A stretch of DNA of 64,000 nucleotides from Microvirga thermotolerans (GTDB lineage Bacteria > Pseudomonadota > Alphaproteobacteria > Rhizobiales > Beijerinckiaceae): assembly GCF_009363855.1 (NCBI RefSeq), contig NZ_CP045423.1, positions 496,001 through 560,000 of the forward strand. The letters are read 5' to 3'. This document shows, piece after piece, positions 25,809 to 38,005 of the stretch. Both the position numbers and the translations under genes were made by a program. How positions within the stretch are numbered: position 1 is the first letter of the stretch; every line of letters starts with the position of its first letter. A model generated the notes under the pieces. The model had not been told where the DNA came from and made no database searches. It saw only the letters and a program-made list of their open reading frames with translations.

Positions 25809-27623
25809 ATGGCCCAAGCAACGAACATCAACGGCAAGGCCTACACCATCGTCGACCACACCTTCGACGTGGTGATCGTCGGCGCGGGCGGCGCGGGGCT
25901 GCGCGCCACCGTCGGCTGCTCGCAGGCGGGCCTGCGCACCGCCTGCATCACCAAGGTCTTCCCGACCCGCTCGCACACCGTGGCGGCGCAGGGGGGCATC
26001 TCCGCCTCCCTCGGCAACATGGGGCCGGACGACTGGCGCTGGCACATGTACGATACCGTCAAGGGGTCGGACTGGCTCGGCGACCAGGACGCCATCGAGT
26101 ATCTCTGCCGCAACGCGCCCGCGGCCGTCTACGAGCTGGAGCACTGGGGCGTGCCCTTCTCCCGCACGGAGGAAGGCAAGATCTACCAGCGCCCCTTCGG
26201 CGGCATGACCACCAACTACGGCAAGGGCACGGCGCAGCGCACCTGCGCCGCCGCCGACCGGACGGGCCATGCCATCCTGCACACCCTCTACGGGCAGGCA
26301 GTGAAGAACCAGACGAACTTCTTCATCGAATACTTCGCCCTCGACCTGATGATGAACGACGAGGGCCGCTGCATCGGCGTCGTCGCCCTCAATCAGTCCA
26401 CCGGCGAGATCCACCGCTTCCGCGCCCACATGACGATCCTCGCCACCGGCGGCTACGGGCGCGCCTATTTCTCGGCCACCTCCGCCCATACCTGCACGGG
26501 CGACGGCAACGCGATGGTGCTGCGCGCGGGCCTGCCGCTGCAGGACATGGAATTCGTGCAGTTCCATCCCACCGGCATCTACGGCGCGGGCTGCCTCATC
26601 ACCGAGGGCGCGCGCGGCGAGGGCGGCTATCTCACCAACTCCGAGGGCGAGCGCTTCATGGAGCGCTACGCGCCCTCCGCCAAGGATCTCGCCTCCCGCG
26701 ACGTGGTCTCCCGCGCGATGACCATGGAGATCCGCGCCGGCCGCGGCGTGGGCAAGAACAAGGACCACATCTACCTGCACCTGGACCACCTCGACCCGAA
26801 GATCCTGCACGAGCGCCTGCCCGGCATCTCGGAGAGCGCCAAGATCTTCGCCGGCGTCGACGTGACGAAGGAGCCGATCCCGGTCCTGCCGACCGTCCAC
26901 TACAACATGGGCGGCATCCCCACGAACTATCACGGCGAGGTCCTGACCCTGAAGGACGGCAACCCGGACACGGTGGTGCCGGGCCTCATGGCGCTGGGCG
27001 AGGCGGCCTGCGTGTCGGTGCACGGGGCGAACCGCCTCGGCTCCAACTCGCTCATCGACCTCGTGGTGTTCGGCCGCGCGGCCGGCCTGCGCTGCGCCGA
27101 GATCCTCACCCCCAACGAGAAGCACCCCGACCTGCCCAAGGGCGCGGACGAGCTCGCCCTGTCGCGCCTCGACCGCTTCCGCCACGCCAACGGCTCGACC
27201 CCGACGGCGGAGCTGCGCCTCGAGATGCAGAAGACCATGCAGAACAACTGCGCGGTGTTCCGCACCGGCGAGGTCCTCGCGGAAGGCAAGGAGCTCATCC
27301 ACAAGGTCTGGAACGCAGCCTCCGACATCAAGGTCACCGACCGCTCCCTGATCTGGAACACGGACCTGATCGAGACGCTCGAGTTCGACAACCTGATCGG
27401 CCAGGCCGTGGTGACCATGGAGAGCGCCGCCAACCGCACCGAGTCCCGCGGCGCCCACGCCCGCGAGGACTTCCCCGACCGCAACGACAGGGACTGGATG
27501 AAGCATACCCTGAGCTGGCTCGACGACACCACCCACAAGGTGACCATCGATTACCGGCCGGTGCACACCTACACCATGTCGAACGAGATCCAGTACATCG
27601 AGCCGAAGGCTCGCGTGTATTGA
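25809..27623 (+). CDS. sdhA: Succinate dehydrogenase flavoprotein subunit
   Basis: A 604-residue catalytic subunit oxidising succinate to fumarate. The FAD-binding [13 protein letters not shown] is near residue 21, and covalent flavin attachment is at His56 in [10 protein letters not shown]. The substrate-site [22 protein letters not shown] and capping [20 protein letters not shown] segments are intact. AAGGAG lies just before the start. Oddly, the stop codon overlaps the start of a foreign-looking gene (TGATG) rather than leading directly to sdhB. Confidence 0.98.
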   Translation: MAQATNINGKAYTIVDHTFDVVIVGAGGAGLRATVGCSQAGLRTACITKVFPTRSHTVAAQGGISASLGNMGPDDWRWHMYDTVKGSDWLGDQDAIEYLCRNAPAAVYELEHWGVPFSRTEEGKIYQRPFGGMTTNYGKGTAQRTCAAADRTGHAILHTLYGQAVKNQTNFFIEYFALDLMMNDEGRCIGVVALNQSTGEIHRFRAHMTILATGGYGRAYFSATSAHTCTGDGNAMVLRAGLPLQDMEFVQFHPTGIYGAGCLITEGARGEGGYLTNSEGERFMERYAPSAKDLASRDVVSRAMTMEIRAGRGVGKNKDHIYLHLDHLDPKILHERLPGISESAKIFAGVDVTKEPIPVLPTVHYNMGGIPTNYHGEVLTLKDGNPDTVVPGLMALGEAACVSVHGANRLGSNSLIDLVVFGRAAGLRCAEILTPNEKHPDLPKGADELALSRLDRFRHANGSTPTAELRLEMQKTMQNNCAVFRTGEVLAEGKELIHKVWNAASDIKVTDRSLIWNTDLIETLEFDNLIGQAVVTMESAANRTESRGAHAREDFPDRNDRDWMKHTLSWLDDTTHKVTIDYRPVHTYTMSNEIQYIEPKARVY

Positions 27624-28060
27624 TGATCACGCGTGCCCTGGGAGGGAGTTTAGCAGTAATGCTAGGAGCAAACATGTCACTGATGGCTGCTCCTAGCTTC
27701 TCTGAGCATAACCTCGCAGGATGCTGGACGAGAGAAGAAAAGAACGAGAGGAGTAGAACCGTCTATATCCTCTGCTTCGGGAAGAGAAATCTTATGAGCA
27801 GTACGCAGTACTGGCTTGGACGCTATCCCGAAGGTTTTGCAACAGATGGTCGCTACTCTGTGAGACGCAATGTCCTGACTATGCGTGGTAAGAGAGGAGA
27901 GGCTTGGATTGGTGAGGATGTAGAAGTCTGCACCTTTGATATCGAAGCACAATCTGATCGTCTCGTTCTATCAAATTGTTCCGCCAGTGGGATGTATGAG
28001 CAGCAATGCCAAACCCCACAGGTCTCGAAAAATTCCGATGTTCTGGAGTGTCCTCAATGA
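27623..28060 (+). CDS. Secreted six-cysteine hypothetical protein inserted in the sdh operon
   Basis: A 145-residue protein. Its ATG overlaps the sdhA stop by one base (TGATG), so it is probably translated by coupling. Residues 1-24 form a signal peptide (LGGSLAVMLGANMSLMAAPS). The mature part has six cysteines (34, 51, 103, 119, 129, 143), consistent with disulfides in the periplasm. It contains a GCWTREE start and a TDGRYSVRRNVLTMRG strand pair. I recognise no family. Its GC content is about half by eye, clearly below the flanking sdh genes, and codon use differs (AGA, AGG, TCT common). This points to horizontal acquisition. Confidence 0.85.
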   Translation: MITRALGGSLAVMLGANMSLMAAPSFSEHNLAGCWTREEKNERSRTVYILCFGKRNLMSSTQYWLGRYPEGFATDGRYSVRRNVLTMRGKRGEAWIGEDVEVCTFDIEAQSDRLVLSNCSASGMYEQQCQTPQVSKNSDVLECPQ

Positions 28061-28111
28061 GTTCACAAGTACCAGAAACCAACCAATGCCTCATCTGACG
28101 AGACATCTGAG

Positions 28112-28891
28112 ATGGCCCAGTTCACCCTCCCGAAAAACTCCCAGTACACCGAAGGCAAGAAGTGGCCGAAGCCCGCGGGCGGCCGGGTGCAGGAGTTCCG
28201 CATCTACCGCTGGAATCCCGACGACGGCGCGAATCCGCGCATCGACACCTACTACGTCGACCGGGACGATTGCGGCCCGATGGTGCTCGACGCCCTGCTG
28301 TGGATCAAGAACAAGGTCGATCCGACCCTGACCTTCCGCCGCTCCTGCCGCGAGGGCATCTGCGGCTCCTGCGCCATGAACATCATGGGGCAGAACACGC
28401 TCGCCTGCACGCTCGGCATCGACGACTGCCAGTCCGACAGCATCAAGATCTACCCCCTGCCGCACATGCCGGTGCTGAAGGACCTGGTGCCGGACCTCAC
28501 GAGCTTCTTCGCCCAGCACGCCTCCATCGAGCCCTGGCTCCAGACCCAGACGCCGGAGCCGGAGACCGAATGGCGCCAGACCCCCGAGGAGCGCTCCAAG
28601 CTCGACGGGCTCTACGAGTGCATCCTGTGCGCCTGCTGCACCACCTCGTGCCCGAGCTACTGGTGGAACGGCGACCGCTTCCTCGGCCCCGCCGCCCTGC
28701 TCCAGGCCTATCGCTGGCTCATCGACAGCCGCGACGAGAGCACGGGCGAGCGGCTCGACAACCTGCACGACCCGTTCCGGCTCTACCGCTGCCACACGAT
28801 CATGAACTGCGCCAACACCTGCCCCAAGGGCCTCAACCCGGCCAAGGCCATCGCCGAGATCAAGAAGATGATGGTGGCGCGGGTGGTGTGA
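28112..28891 (+). CDS. sdhB: Succinate dehydrogenase iron-sulfur subunit
   Basis: A 259-residue subunit carrying three clusters. The [2Fe-2S] site is [12 protein letters not shown] with a later Cys, the [4Fe-4S] site is [11 protein letters not shown], and the [3Fe-4S] site is [11 protein letters not shown] followed by PKGLNP. It moves electrons from SdhA to quinone. It is separated from sdhA by the inserted gene and a 51-base spacer. The ribosome site is poor for this operon, so expression may have been affected by the insertion. A strong terminator follows. Confidence 0.98.
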   Translation: MAQFTLPKNSQYTEGKKWPKPAGGRVQEFRIYRWNPDDGANPRIDTYYVDRDDCGPMVLDALLWIKNKVDPTLTFRRSCREGICGSCAMNIMGQNTLACTLGIDDCQSDSIKIYPLPHMPVLKDLVPDLTSFFAQHASIEPWLQTQTPEPETEWRQTPEERSKLDGLYECILCACCTTSCPSYWWNGDRFLGPAALLQAYRWLIDSRDESTGERLDNLHDPFRLYRCHTIMNCANTCPKGLNPAKAIAEIKKMMVARVV

Positions 28892-28914
28892 CGCTTGCCT
28901 GCAACACCTCGACG

Positions 28915-28940
28915 AAAAGGCGCCTCGTGCGCCTTTTTTT
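28915..28940 (+). terminator. Rho-independent terminator of the sdh operon
   Basis: AAAAGGCGC (28915-28923) pairs with GCGCCTTTT (28929-28937) over loop CTCGT, followed by a run of T. It lies 24 bases past sdhB. Confidence 0.93.
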
Positions 28941-29064
28941 GTCGGCGGCCGCGCCCTACTCTGCGGACGAGCCTTCGGACCGACCTCAGGCAGGCCGCCC
29001 CGGAACGGGCAACGGCCGAATGCAGTGTGTCTCGGGAATACGGCCAAGCATGGTGAGGACCAAG

Positions 29065-29652
29065 ATGAGAAGCTCCCTCTGGATCGTGACGGCGACGGTC
29101 GCCGCCGCGCTGTCGCTCGGCGCATGCTCCTCCGCCCGGTTCGGCGGCGCGCCGATCCGCAGCGCCGCCGCCGCTCCCGCGAACCCGCCTCCCGTCGAGG
29201 CGGTGCCCTCCGGTCCCGTCACCTCGGCGCCCCTGCCGCCGCTGGAGGGCCAGCCGCTCCCGCCGGTCGCGGGCGCGCCGATGTCGGGCATGCCCGGGGC
29301 CGCCGCGCCCGGCACCGAGGTCGCGGGGCTTCCGCCGGCCGCCGCTCCCGCTCCCGCCGCGACCCCGGCGCCCGCGAGCCGCACGGCCATGGTCGGCAAC
29401 TGGACGGCGACGGTCGCGGGCGGCAGCTGCAAGGTGCAGCTCACCAGCTCGCCCTCCCTCGATCTCTACCGCGCCTCCGCCACCGGATGCCCGAGCCAGG
29501 ACCTTTCCAGGATCTATGCCTGGGACTACCGGGACGGGGAGGTCTATCTCTACCAGACGGGCGGCGCGGTCGCCGCGCGCCTGCGCGGCTCGCCGGGTTC
29601 CCTGAGCGGCGTCCTCGCCAAGTCGGGCGCGCCCATCAGCCTGTCGCGATAG
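29065..29652 (+). CDS. Inh/AprI-type metalloprotease inhibitor lipoprotein
   Basis: A 195-residue lipoprotein. The start at 29065 has GAGG six bases upstream (ATG 29050 is an alternative). A signal sequence ends in the lipobox LGAC, so the protein should be anchored by the Cys. A Pro/Ala-rich linker follows to about residue 110. The C-terminal domain is the AprI/Inh beta-barrel (MVGNWTATVAGGSCKVQL and YAWDYRDGEVYLY). Inh proteins protect periplasmic proteins from secreted metalloproteases. No such protease is in the window. Confidence 0.86.
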   Translation: MRSSLWIVTATVAAALSLGACSSARFGGAPIRSAAAAPANPPPVEAVPSGPVTSAPLPPLEGQPLPPVAGAPMSGMPGAAAPGTEVAGLPPAAAPAPAATPAPASRTAMVGNWTATVAGGSCKVQLTSSPSLDLYRASATGCPSQDLSRIYAWDYRDGEVYLYQTGGAVAARLRGSPGSLSGVLAKSGAPISLSR

Positions 29653-29692
29653 GCCGTTTGCGCTCGCGGCGGGAGAAGGGTATCGGTCTCGC

Positions 29693-30910
29693 GTGCCCCA
29701 CGATCGTTCCCTTCCGCCCAAGACCCTGGCCAAGACCCTGGCCAAGACCCTGGCCGCCCGCTACGACGCTCTCGTCCGCTCGGGAGCCATCGAATCCGAC
29801 CCGGCCCAGGTCCGGCTGGTCGCCCGTCTCGACGCGCTCGCCGGGAGCCTGAGCGGCTTCCGCCTGGCGCGGAAGAACAGCGCCCTCGGGTGGCTCTTCG
29901 GCAAGCGCAACCCCGCTCCCCCGAAGGGCCTCTACGTCTGGGGCTCGGTCGGGCGCGGCAAGACCATGCTCATGGACCTGTTCTATGAGGCGCTCCCCGT
30001 CCGGCGCAAACGCCGGGTCCATTTCCACGCCTTCATGGCCGACGTGCACGGGCGGATCCACGCCTTCCGCCAGAAGCTGAAGGCCGGGCAGGCGAAGGGC
30101 GACGACCCCATCGGCCCCGTGGCGGAGGAGCTGGCCCACGAGGCCTGGGTCCTGTGCTTCGACGAGTTCACGGTGACGGACATCGCGGATGCGATGATCC
30201 TCGGGCGTCTGTTCACGGCACTGTTCGCCCACGGGGTGGTGGTGGTCGCCACCTCCAACGTGGAGCCCGACCGGCTCTACGAAGGCGGGCTGAACCGCAC
30301 GCTCTTCCTGCCGTTCATCGACCTCCTCAAGCAGCGGATGGACATCCTCAAGCTCGAGGCGCGCACCGATTTCCGCCTGGAGAAGCTCGCCGGCAGCCCC
30401 GTGTTCTACACGCCCGCGGACGCCGAGGCCCACGCGGCCCTGAGCCGGGCCTTCCGGAGCCTGACCGGACGCAGCCGCGGCGAGCCCGTCACGCTGACCG
30501 TGAAGGGCCATCCCGTCGCGATCCCCGAGGCCGCGGGAGGCGTCGCGCGGGCAAGGTTCGCCGATCTCTGCTCCGTCCCCCTCGGGGCGGCCGACTATCT
30601 CGCCATCGCCGAGGAGTTCCATACCCTCGTGCTGGAGGACATCCCGCGGATGGACTTCGAGCGCCGCAACGAGGCCAAGCGGTTCATCATGCTGATCGAC
30701 GCGCTCTACGACGCGCACGTGAAGCTCCTCGCCTCCGCCGAGGCGGAGGCCCACGAGCTCTACCGGGCGGAGACGGGGCGCGAGGCGTTCGAGTTCGACC
30801 GGACCGTGTCGCGCCTCATCGAGATGCGCTCCGGGGAATACCTCGCCCTGCCGCACGGGCGCGCCGACTCGGCCGGCTCCGGGCAGTCGACGGGGCTGGT
30901 GGAGACATGA
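29693..30910 (+). CDS. zapE: Cell division AFG1-type ATPase ZapE
   Basis: A 405-residue AAA-type ATPase from GTG 29693. The P-loop is in YVWGSVGRGKTMLMD (near residue 83), the Walker B in CFDEFTVTDIADAM, and the sensor in VVVATSNVEPDRLYEGG. ZapE interacts with FtsZ under stress in E. coli; related AFG1 proteins act in protein quality control. Near the start there are three exact 12-base tandem repeats giving KTLAKTLAKTLA (29721-29756). The stop overlaps the next gene (ATGA). Confidence 0.95.
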   Translation: MPHDRSLPPKTLAKTLAKTLAARYDALVRSGAIESDPAQVRLVARLDALAGSLSGFRLARKNSALGWLFGKRNPAPPKGLYVWGSVGRGKTMLMDLFYEALPVRRKRRVHFHAFMADVHGRIHAFRQKLKAGQAKGDDPIGPVAEELAHEAWVLCFDEFTVTDIADAMILGRLFTALFAHGVVVVATSNVEPDRLYEGGLNRTLFLPFIDLLKQRMDILKLEARTDFRLEKLAGSPVFYTPADAEAHAALSRAFRSLTGRSRGEPVTLTVKGHPVAIPEAAGGVARARFADLCSVPLGAADYLAIAEEFHTLVLEDIPRMDFERRNEAKRFIMLIDALYDAHVKLLASAEAEAHELYRAETGREAFEFDRTVSRLIEMRSGEYLALPHGRADSAGSGQSTGLVET

Positions 30911-31533
30911 AGCGGGCGCGCGGCGGCGCCCTTCGCTCCGCGGAGGCTCCCGCCGACACGCGGCTCCTCGCCATCGCCGCCGACCACCTGCGGCGCCTGG
31001 GGCCGCGCCGGATCACCGTGGTCGGAATCGCCGAGGCGGCGGGCATGACCCATGCCAATGTCTACCGCTACTTTCCCTCGAAGGCCGCCCTGATCGATGC
31101 GGTGGCCGGGCAATGGCTCCGGTCCCTGGAGACCCTGATCGCCGAGATCGCGGATGCGCCCGATCCCGCCGACGACAAGCTGGAGCGGCTGATCCAGGCC
31201 TCCGCGCGGACCCATCGGGAACTGCTCAAGGAGGACCGGCACCTCTTCGACGTCCTCTGCGCCGCGACGGAGACCTCCCGCCCGCTGATCCGGAAGCACA
31301 GGGCCCGCATGCGGCAATTGACCGAGCGGGTCCTGGACGAGGGGATCGCCACGGGCAAGTTCGACCCCCGCGACCGGGAGCGCGCCCTCGCCCTCGTCAC
31401 GGATCTCTCCTACCGGTTCATCAACCCCCTGACCGTCCGTCTCGACGCGGAGGTGCCCCAGGAGGTGCTCGACCAGCGCCTTGCGGCCGTGACGCGGGTC
31501 ATGCTCCGGGCCCTCTCGTTCGGTATGGTGTAA
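30907..31533 (+). CDS. TetR family transcriptional regulator
   Basis: A 208-residue repressor-type protein whose ATG overlaps the zapE stop. The N-terminal helix-turn-helix is RRITVVGIAEAAGMTHANVYRYFPSKAALIDAV. The C-terminal ligand domain is all-helical. The ligand is unknown. A perfect 16-base palindrome straddles its own stop codon (31529-31544) and may be its operator, placing it between this gene and mdh. Confidence 0.92.
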   Translation: MKRARGGALRSAEAPADTRLLAIAADHLRRLGPRRITVVGIAEAAGMTHANVYRYFPSKAALIDAVAGQWLRSLETLIAEIADAPDPADDKLERLIQASARTHRELLKEDRHLFDVLCAATETSRPLIRKHRARMRQLTERVLDEGIATGKFDPRDRERALALVTDLSYRFINPLTVRLDAEVPQEVLDQRLAAVTRVMLRALSFGMV

Positions 31534-31544
31534 CGCAAGTTACA
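31529..31544. promoter_or_regulatory. Candidate TetR operator TGTAAC-N4-GTTACA
   Basis: TGTAAC (31529-31534) and GTTACA (31539-31544) form a perfect dyad with a four-base spacer at the end of the TetR gene. A further TGTAAC half-site occurs near 31557. The size and symmetry match TetR-family operators. It could also affect the promoter of mdh downstream. Confidence 0.4.
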
Positions 31545-31687
31545 ATTCGGGAAAACTGTAACGACTTATTGCCCGCCCGCCGCTTGCCACTAAGTCACTG
31601 AAGAATTGCGCTTTTTGGTCGGCGATGAGAACGTTAGCCGGCAATTTAACCCTCAAACCCTTGCGGATTAACCTTTTGCTGGCTTGA

Positions 31688-32725
<1,038 letters not shown>

Positions 32726-32822
32726 GGCGGATGGTGAGTGGGGCGTGGACAGGTCCCCTGCTTCGCGATCCCGCTCCCCTTTCCCCTTCGCCACGACCCA
32801 TTCGCCTTAAAGGTGCGAACAC

Positions 32823-34022
<1,200 letters not shown>

Positions 34023-34033
34023 GGTTACGCCCG

Positions 34034-34921
34034 ATGTCCATCCTCATCGACAAGAACACCAAGGTCATCTGCCAGGGCTTCACCGGCAAGAACGGCACCT
34101 TCCATTCCGAGCAGGCCATCGCCTACGGCACCAAGATGGTCGGCGGCACCTCGCCGGGCAAGGGCGGCTCGACCCATCTGGGCCTGCCCGTCTTCGACAC
34201 GGTCATGGAAGCGCGCGAGAAGACCGGCGCCGATGCGTCGGTGATCTACGTGCCGCCTCCGGGCGCGGCGGATGCGATCTGCGAGGCGATCGACGCCGAG
34301 ATCCCGCTCATCGTCTGCATCACGGAGGGCATTCCGGTGCTCGACATGGTGCGCGTGAAGCGCGCGCTGGAGGGCTCCAGGTCGCGCCTCATCGGCCCGA
34401 ACTGCCCCGGCATCGTGACGGCGGGCGAGTCGAAGATCGGCATCATGCCGGCCAACATCTTCAAGCCGGGCTCGGTCGGCATCGTCTCCCGCTCCGGCAC
34501 GCTCACCTACGAAGCCGTGTTCCAGACCACCAACGAGGGCCTCGGCCAGACCACCGCCGTCGGCATCGGCGGCGACCCGGTGAAGGGCACCGAGTTCATC
34601 GAGGTGCTCGACATGTTCCTCTCCGATCCGAAGACCGAATCGATCGTCATGATCGGCGAGATCGGCGGCTCGGCCGAGGAGGAGGCCGCCGAATTCATCG
34701 CCCGCGAGGCGAAGAAGGGCCGCAAGAAGCCCATGGTCGGGTTCATCGCCGGCCGCACGGCCCCGCCCGGGCGCCGCATGGGCCATGCGGGCGCCATCAT
34801 CTCGGGCGGCAAGGGCGGCGCCGAGGACAAGATCGCGGCCATGGAGGCGGCGGGCATCCGCGTGTCGCCTTCGCCCGCGCGCCTTGGAAAAACCTTGGTT
34901 GAGGTTCTGAAAGGCCGATAA
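34034..34921 (+). CDS. sucD: Succinyl-CoA ligase alpha subunit
   Basis: A 295-residue subunit from ATG 34034; the longer frame upstream is a shadow of sucC. The CoA-binding [19 protein letters not shown] and active-site [12 protein letters not shown] with the phospho-His are intact. It is coupled closely to sucC. A GC-rich hairpin follows the stop and may reduce read-through into sucA. Confidence 0.98.
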   Translation: MSILIDKNTKVICQGFTGKNGTFHSEQAIAYGTKMVGGTSPGKGGSTHLGLPVFDTVMEAREKTGADASVIYVPPPGAADAICEAIDAEIPLIVCITEGIPVLDMVRVKRALEGSRSRLIGPNCPGIVTAGESKIGIMPANIFKPGSVGIVSRSGTLTYEAVFQTTNEGLGQTTAVGIGGDPVKGTEFIEVLDMFLSDPKTESIVMIGEIGGSAEEEAAEFIAREAKKGRKKPMVGFIAGRTAPPGRRMGHAGAIISGGKGGAEDKIAAMEAAGIRVSPSPARLGKTLVEVLKGR

Positions 34922-34928
34922 AGCCGCC

Positions 34929-34954
34929 GGCCGCCCCGGAAGGCTGGGGCGGCC
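34929..34954 (+). terminator. GC-rich hairpin between sucD and sucA
   Basis: GGCCGCCCC (34929-34937) pairs perfectly with GGGGCGGCC (34946-34954). There is no T-run beyond CTTCG, so it may be a partial terminator or a messenger-processing hairpin inside the operon. Confidence 0.55.
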
Positions 34955-34981
34955 CTTCGCATCGTTTGATCGAGTATTGCC

Positions 34982-37942
34982 ATGGCACGCCAGGACGCCA
35001 ACGAGACTTTCCTCAACACCGCCTTCCTCTACGGGGCGAACGCGCCCTACATCGAGGAGCTCTACGCCCGCTACCAGAACGATCCCGCCTCGGTGGATCA
35101 GGAGTGGCAGGCCTTCTTCGGGGCGCTCAAGGACGACCGGCAGGCGGTCGCCCAGAATGCCCGCGGTGCGTCCTGGAAGAAGCCGAACTGGCCGCTCGCC
35201 GCCAACGGGGAGCTGATCTCCGCCCTCGACGGCAACTGGGCCCAGGTCGAGAAGGCGGTCGGCGACAAGATCAAGGCCAAGGCGGCCGAGAAGGGCGCCG
35301 AGATGAGCCAGGAGCAGGTGCTCCAGGCGACCCGCGACTCGGTTCGCGCGATCATGCTGATCCGCGCCTACCGGGTGCGCGGCCATCTCCACGCGAAGCT
35401 GGACCCGCTCGGCATCAACCCCCGCCCGAACGACCAGGAGCTGCACCCCTCCCACTACGGCTTCACCGAGGCCGACTGGGACCGCAGGATCTTCCTCGAC
35501 AACGTTCTCGGGCTCGAATTCGCGACGATCCGCGAGATCGTGGCGATCCTGGAGCGCACCTACTGCCAGACCCTCGGCGTCGAGTTCATGCACATTTCCG
35601 ATCCCGCCGAGAAGGCGTGGATCCAGGAGCGCATCGAGGGGCCGGACAAGGAGATCACCTTTACCCGCGAGGGCAAGCGGGCGATCCTCAACAAGCTCGT
35701 CGAGGCGGAGGGCTTCGAGAAGTTCCTCGACCTGAAGTACACCGGCACCAAGCGCTTCGGCCTCGACGGCGGCGAGTCGCTGATCCCGGCGCTTGAGCAG
35801 ATCATCAAGCGCGGCGGCAACCTCGGCGTGAAGGAGATCGTGCTCGGCATGGCCCACCGCGGCCGCCTGAACGTGCTCACCCAGGTCATGGGCAAGCCGC
35901 ACCGGGCGCTCTTCCACGAGTTCAAGGGCGGCTCCTTCGCGCCCGACGACGTGGAGGGATCCGGCGACGTGAAGTACCATCTCGGCGCGTCGTCCGACCG
36001 GTCCTTCGACGGCAACAACGTGCATCTCTCGCTCACCGCCAACCCGTCGCATCTCGAGATCGTCGATCCGGTGGTGCTCGGAAAGGTGCGCGCCAAGCAG
36101 GACCAGCACGGCTGCACGCCGGACAACCGCACCGCCGTCATGCCGCTCCTCATCCACGGCGACGCGGCCTTCGCGGGCCAGGGCGTGGTGGCGGAGTGCT
36201 TCGGCCTCTCGGGCCTGCGCGGCCACCGCACCGGCGGCTCGATCCACTTCATCATCAACAACCAGATCGGCTTCACCACCGATCCGCGCTTCTCGCGCTC
36301 CTCGCCCTATCCGTCCGACGTGGCGAAGATGGTCGAGGCGCCGATCTTCCACGTGAACGGGGACGATCCGGAAGCGGTGGTCTTCGCGGCGAAGGTCGCC
36401 ACCGAGTACCGCCAGAAGTTCCAGAAGCCGGTCGTCATCGACATGTTCTGCTACCGGCGCTTCGGTCACAACGAGGGCGACGAGCCTTCCTTCACCCAGC
36501 CGCTGATGTACCGGAAGATCCGGTCCCATCCGACCATCGTCGAGCTCTACACCAAGAAGCTCCTGGCGGAAGGCGCCGTGACCGAGGCCGAGGTCGAGGA
36601 GATGAAGAGCGCCTGGCGCTCGAAGCTCGAGGCCGAGTTCGACATCGCCCAGAACTACAAGCCCAACAAGGCCGACTGGCTCGACGGCCGCTGGGCGGGC
36701 CTCAAGGCCGTGCGCGAGGACCATGACGATCCGCGGCGCGGCCAGACCGGCGTCCCGGTCGAGACCCTCAAGGACATCGCGAAGGCACTGACGACCATCC
36801 CGGAGGGCTTCCACGTCCACCGCACGATCCAGCGCTTCCTCGACAACCGCAAGAAGATGATCGAGACCGGCGAGGGCATCGACTGGGCGACCGCGGAGGC
36901 GCTCGCCTTCGGCTCGCTCCTGCTCGAAGGCCACCGCGTGCGCCTCTCCGGCCAGGACGTCGAGCGCGGCACCTTCTCGCAGCGCCATTCGGTGCTGGTC
37001 GACCAGGAGAACGAGGAGCGCTACACGCCCCTCAACCACATCCGCGAGGACCAGGCCCGCTACGAGGTCATCAACTCGATGCTCTCGGAGGAGGCGGTGC
37101 TCGGCTTCGAGTACGGCTATTCCCTCTCCGAGCCGAACGCGCTGGTGCTCTGGGAGGCCCAGTTCGGCGACTTCGCGAACGGCGCGCAGGTGGTGTTCGA
37201 CCAGTTCATCTCCTCCGGCGAGCGCAAGTGGCTGCGCATGTCGGGCCTCGTCTGCCTGCTGCCGCACGGCTACGAGGGGCAGGGGCCCGAGCACTCCTCC
37301 GCCCGCCTCGAGCGCTATCTGCAGATGTGCGCCGAGGACAACATGCAGGTGGCGTACTGCTCGACCCCGTCGAACTACTTCCACATCCTGCGCCGGCAGC
37401 TGAAGCGCGACTTCCGCAAGCCGCTGATCCTCATGACGCCCAAGTCGCTGCTGCGCCACAAGCGGGCCGTGTCGTCCTTGAGTGCGATCTCCGAGGGCAC
37501 CTCGTTCCATCGCGTCCTGCAGGACGACGCCCAGCGCCTTTCCGACGGCGTCAAGCTCGTCAAGGACGACAAGATCCGGCGGGTGGTGATCTGCACCGGC
37601 AAGGTCTACTACGACCTCTACGAGGAGCGGGAGAAGCGCGGGATCGACGACGTCTACCTGATGCGCGTGGAGCAGCTCTATCCGTTCCCGGCCAAGTCCC
37701 TCGCGGCGGAGCTCGCCCGCTTCAAGAAGGCCGACGTGGTGTGGTGCCAGGAGGAGCCCAAGAACATGGGGTCCTGGACCTTCGTCGAGCCCTATCTGGA
37801 ATGGGTGCTCAAGACCGCCGGCTCCAAGGTGGACCGCCCGCGCTACGTGGGCCGCGCCGCCTCCGCCGCCACCGCCACCGGCCTGATGTCCAAGCATCTG
37901 GCGCAGCTGCAGGCTTTCCTCGACGAGGCTTTCGCGGCTTGA
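34982..37942 (+). CDS. sucA: 2-oxoglutarate dehydrogenase E1 component
   Basis: A 986-residue thiamine-diphosphate enzyme that decarboxylates 2-oxoglutarate. The N-terminus has the E1o signature [20 protein letters not shown]. Thiamine and substrate segments include [25 protein letters not shown] [15 protein letters not shown], and [15 protein letters not shown]. The C-terminal pyrimidine domain has [20 protein letters not shown] and [14 protein letters not shown]. The length is usual. It works with SucB and Lpd from the next genes. Confidence 0.98.
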   Translation: MARQDANETFLNTAFLYGANAPYIEELYARYQNDPASVDQEWQAFFGALKDDRQAVAQNARGASWKKPNWPLAANGELISALDGNWAQVEKAVGDKIKAKAAEKGAEMSQEQVLQATRDSVRAIMLIRAYRVRGHLHAKLDPLGINPRPNDQELHPSHYGFTEADWDRRIFLDNVLGLEFATIREIVAILERTYCQTLGVEFMHISDPAEKAWIQERIEGPDKEITFTREGKRAILNKLVEAEGFEKFLDLKYTGTKRFGLDGGESLIPALEQIIKRGGNLGVKEIVLGMAHRGRLNVLTQVMGKPHRALFHEFKGGSFAPDDVEGSGDVKYHLGASSDRSFDGNNVHLSLTANPSHLEIVDPVVLGKVRAKQDQHGCTPDNRTAVMPLLIHGDAAFAGQGVVAECFGLSGLRGHRTGGSIHFIINNQIGFTTDPRFSRSSPYPSDVAKMVEAPIFHVNGDDPEAVVFAAKVATEYRQKFQKPVVIDMFCYRRFGHNEGDEPSFTQPLMYRKIRSHPTIVELYTKKLLAEGAVTEAEVEEMKSAWRSKLEAEFDIAQNYKPNKADWLDGRWAGLKAVREDHDDPRRGQTGVPVETLKDIAKALTTIPEGFHVHRTIQRFLDNRKKMIETGEGIDWATAEALAFGSLLLEGHRVRLSGQDVERGTFSQRHSVLVDQENEERYTPLNHIREDQARYEVINSMLSEEAVLGFEYGYSLSEPNALVLWEAQFGDFANGAQVVFDQFISSGERKWLRMSGLVCLLPHGYEGQGPEHSSARLERYLQMCAEDNMQVAYCSTPSNYFHILRRQLKRDFRKPLILMTPKSLLRHKRAVSSLSAISEGTSFHRVLQDDAQRLSDGVKLVKDDKIRRVVICTGKVYYDLYEEREKRGIDDVYLMRVEQLYPFPAKSLAAELARFKKADVVWCQEEPKNMGSWTFVEPYLEWVLKTAGSKVDRPRYVGRAASAATATGLMSKHLAQLQAFLDEAFAA

Positions 37943-38005
37943 ATGCCGCGAGAGACCTCATCCCCTTTCCCACGGGCCGAGCGGCCCTGAAACGACAAGA
38001 CGACC

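Noticed and set aside
25475..27622. Long open frame overlapping sdhD and sdhA in another frame
   Set aside because: It is a shadow frame of sdhA; only its last part from 27623 is a separate real gene.
34025..37897. 1290-codon frame antisense to sucA and sucD
   Set aside because: Antisense shadow typical of high-GC genes; the sense strand encodes clear enzymes.
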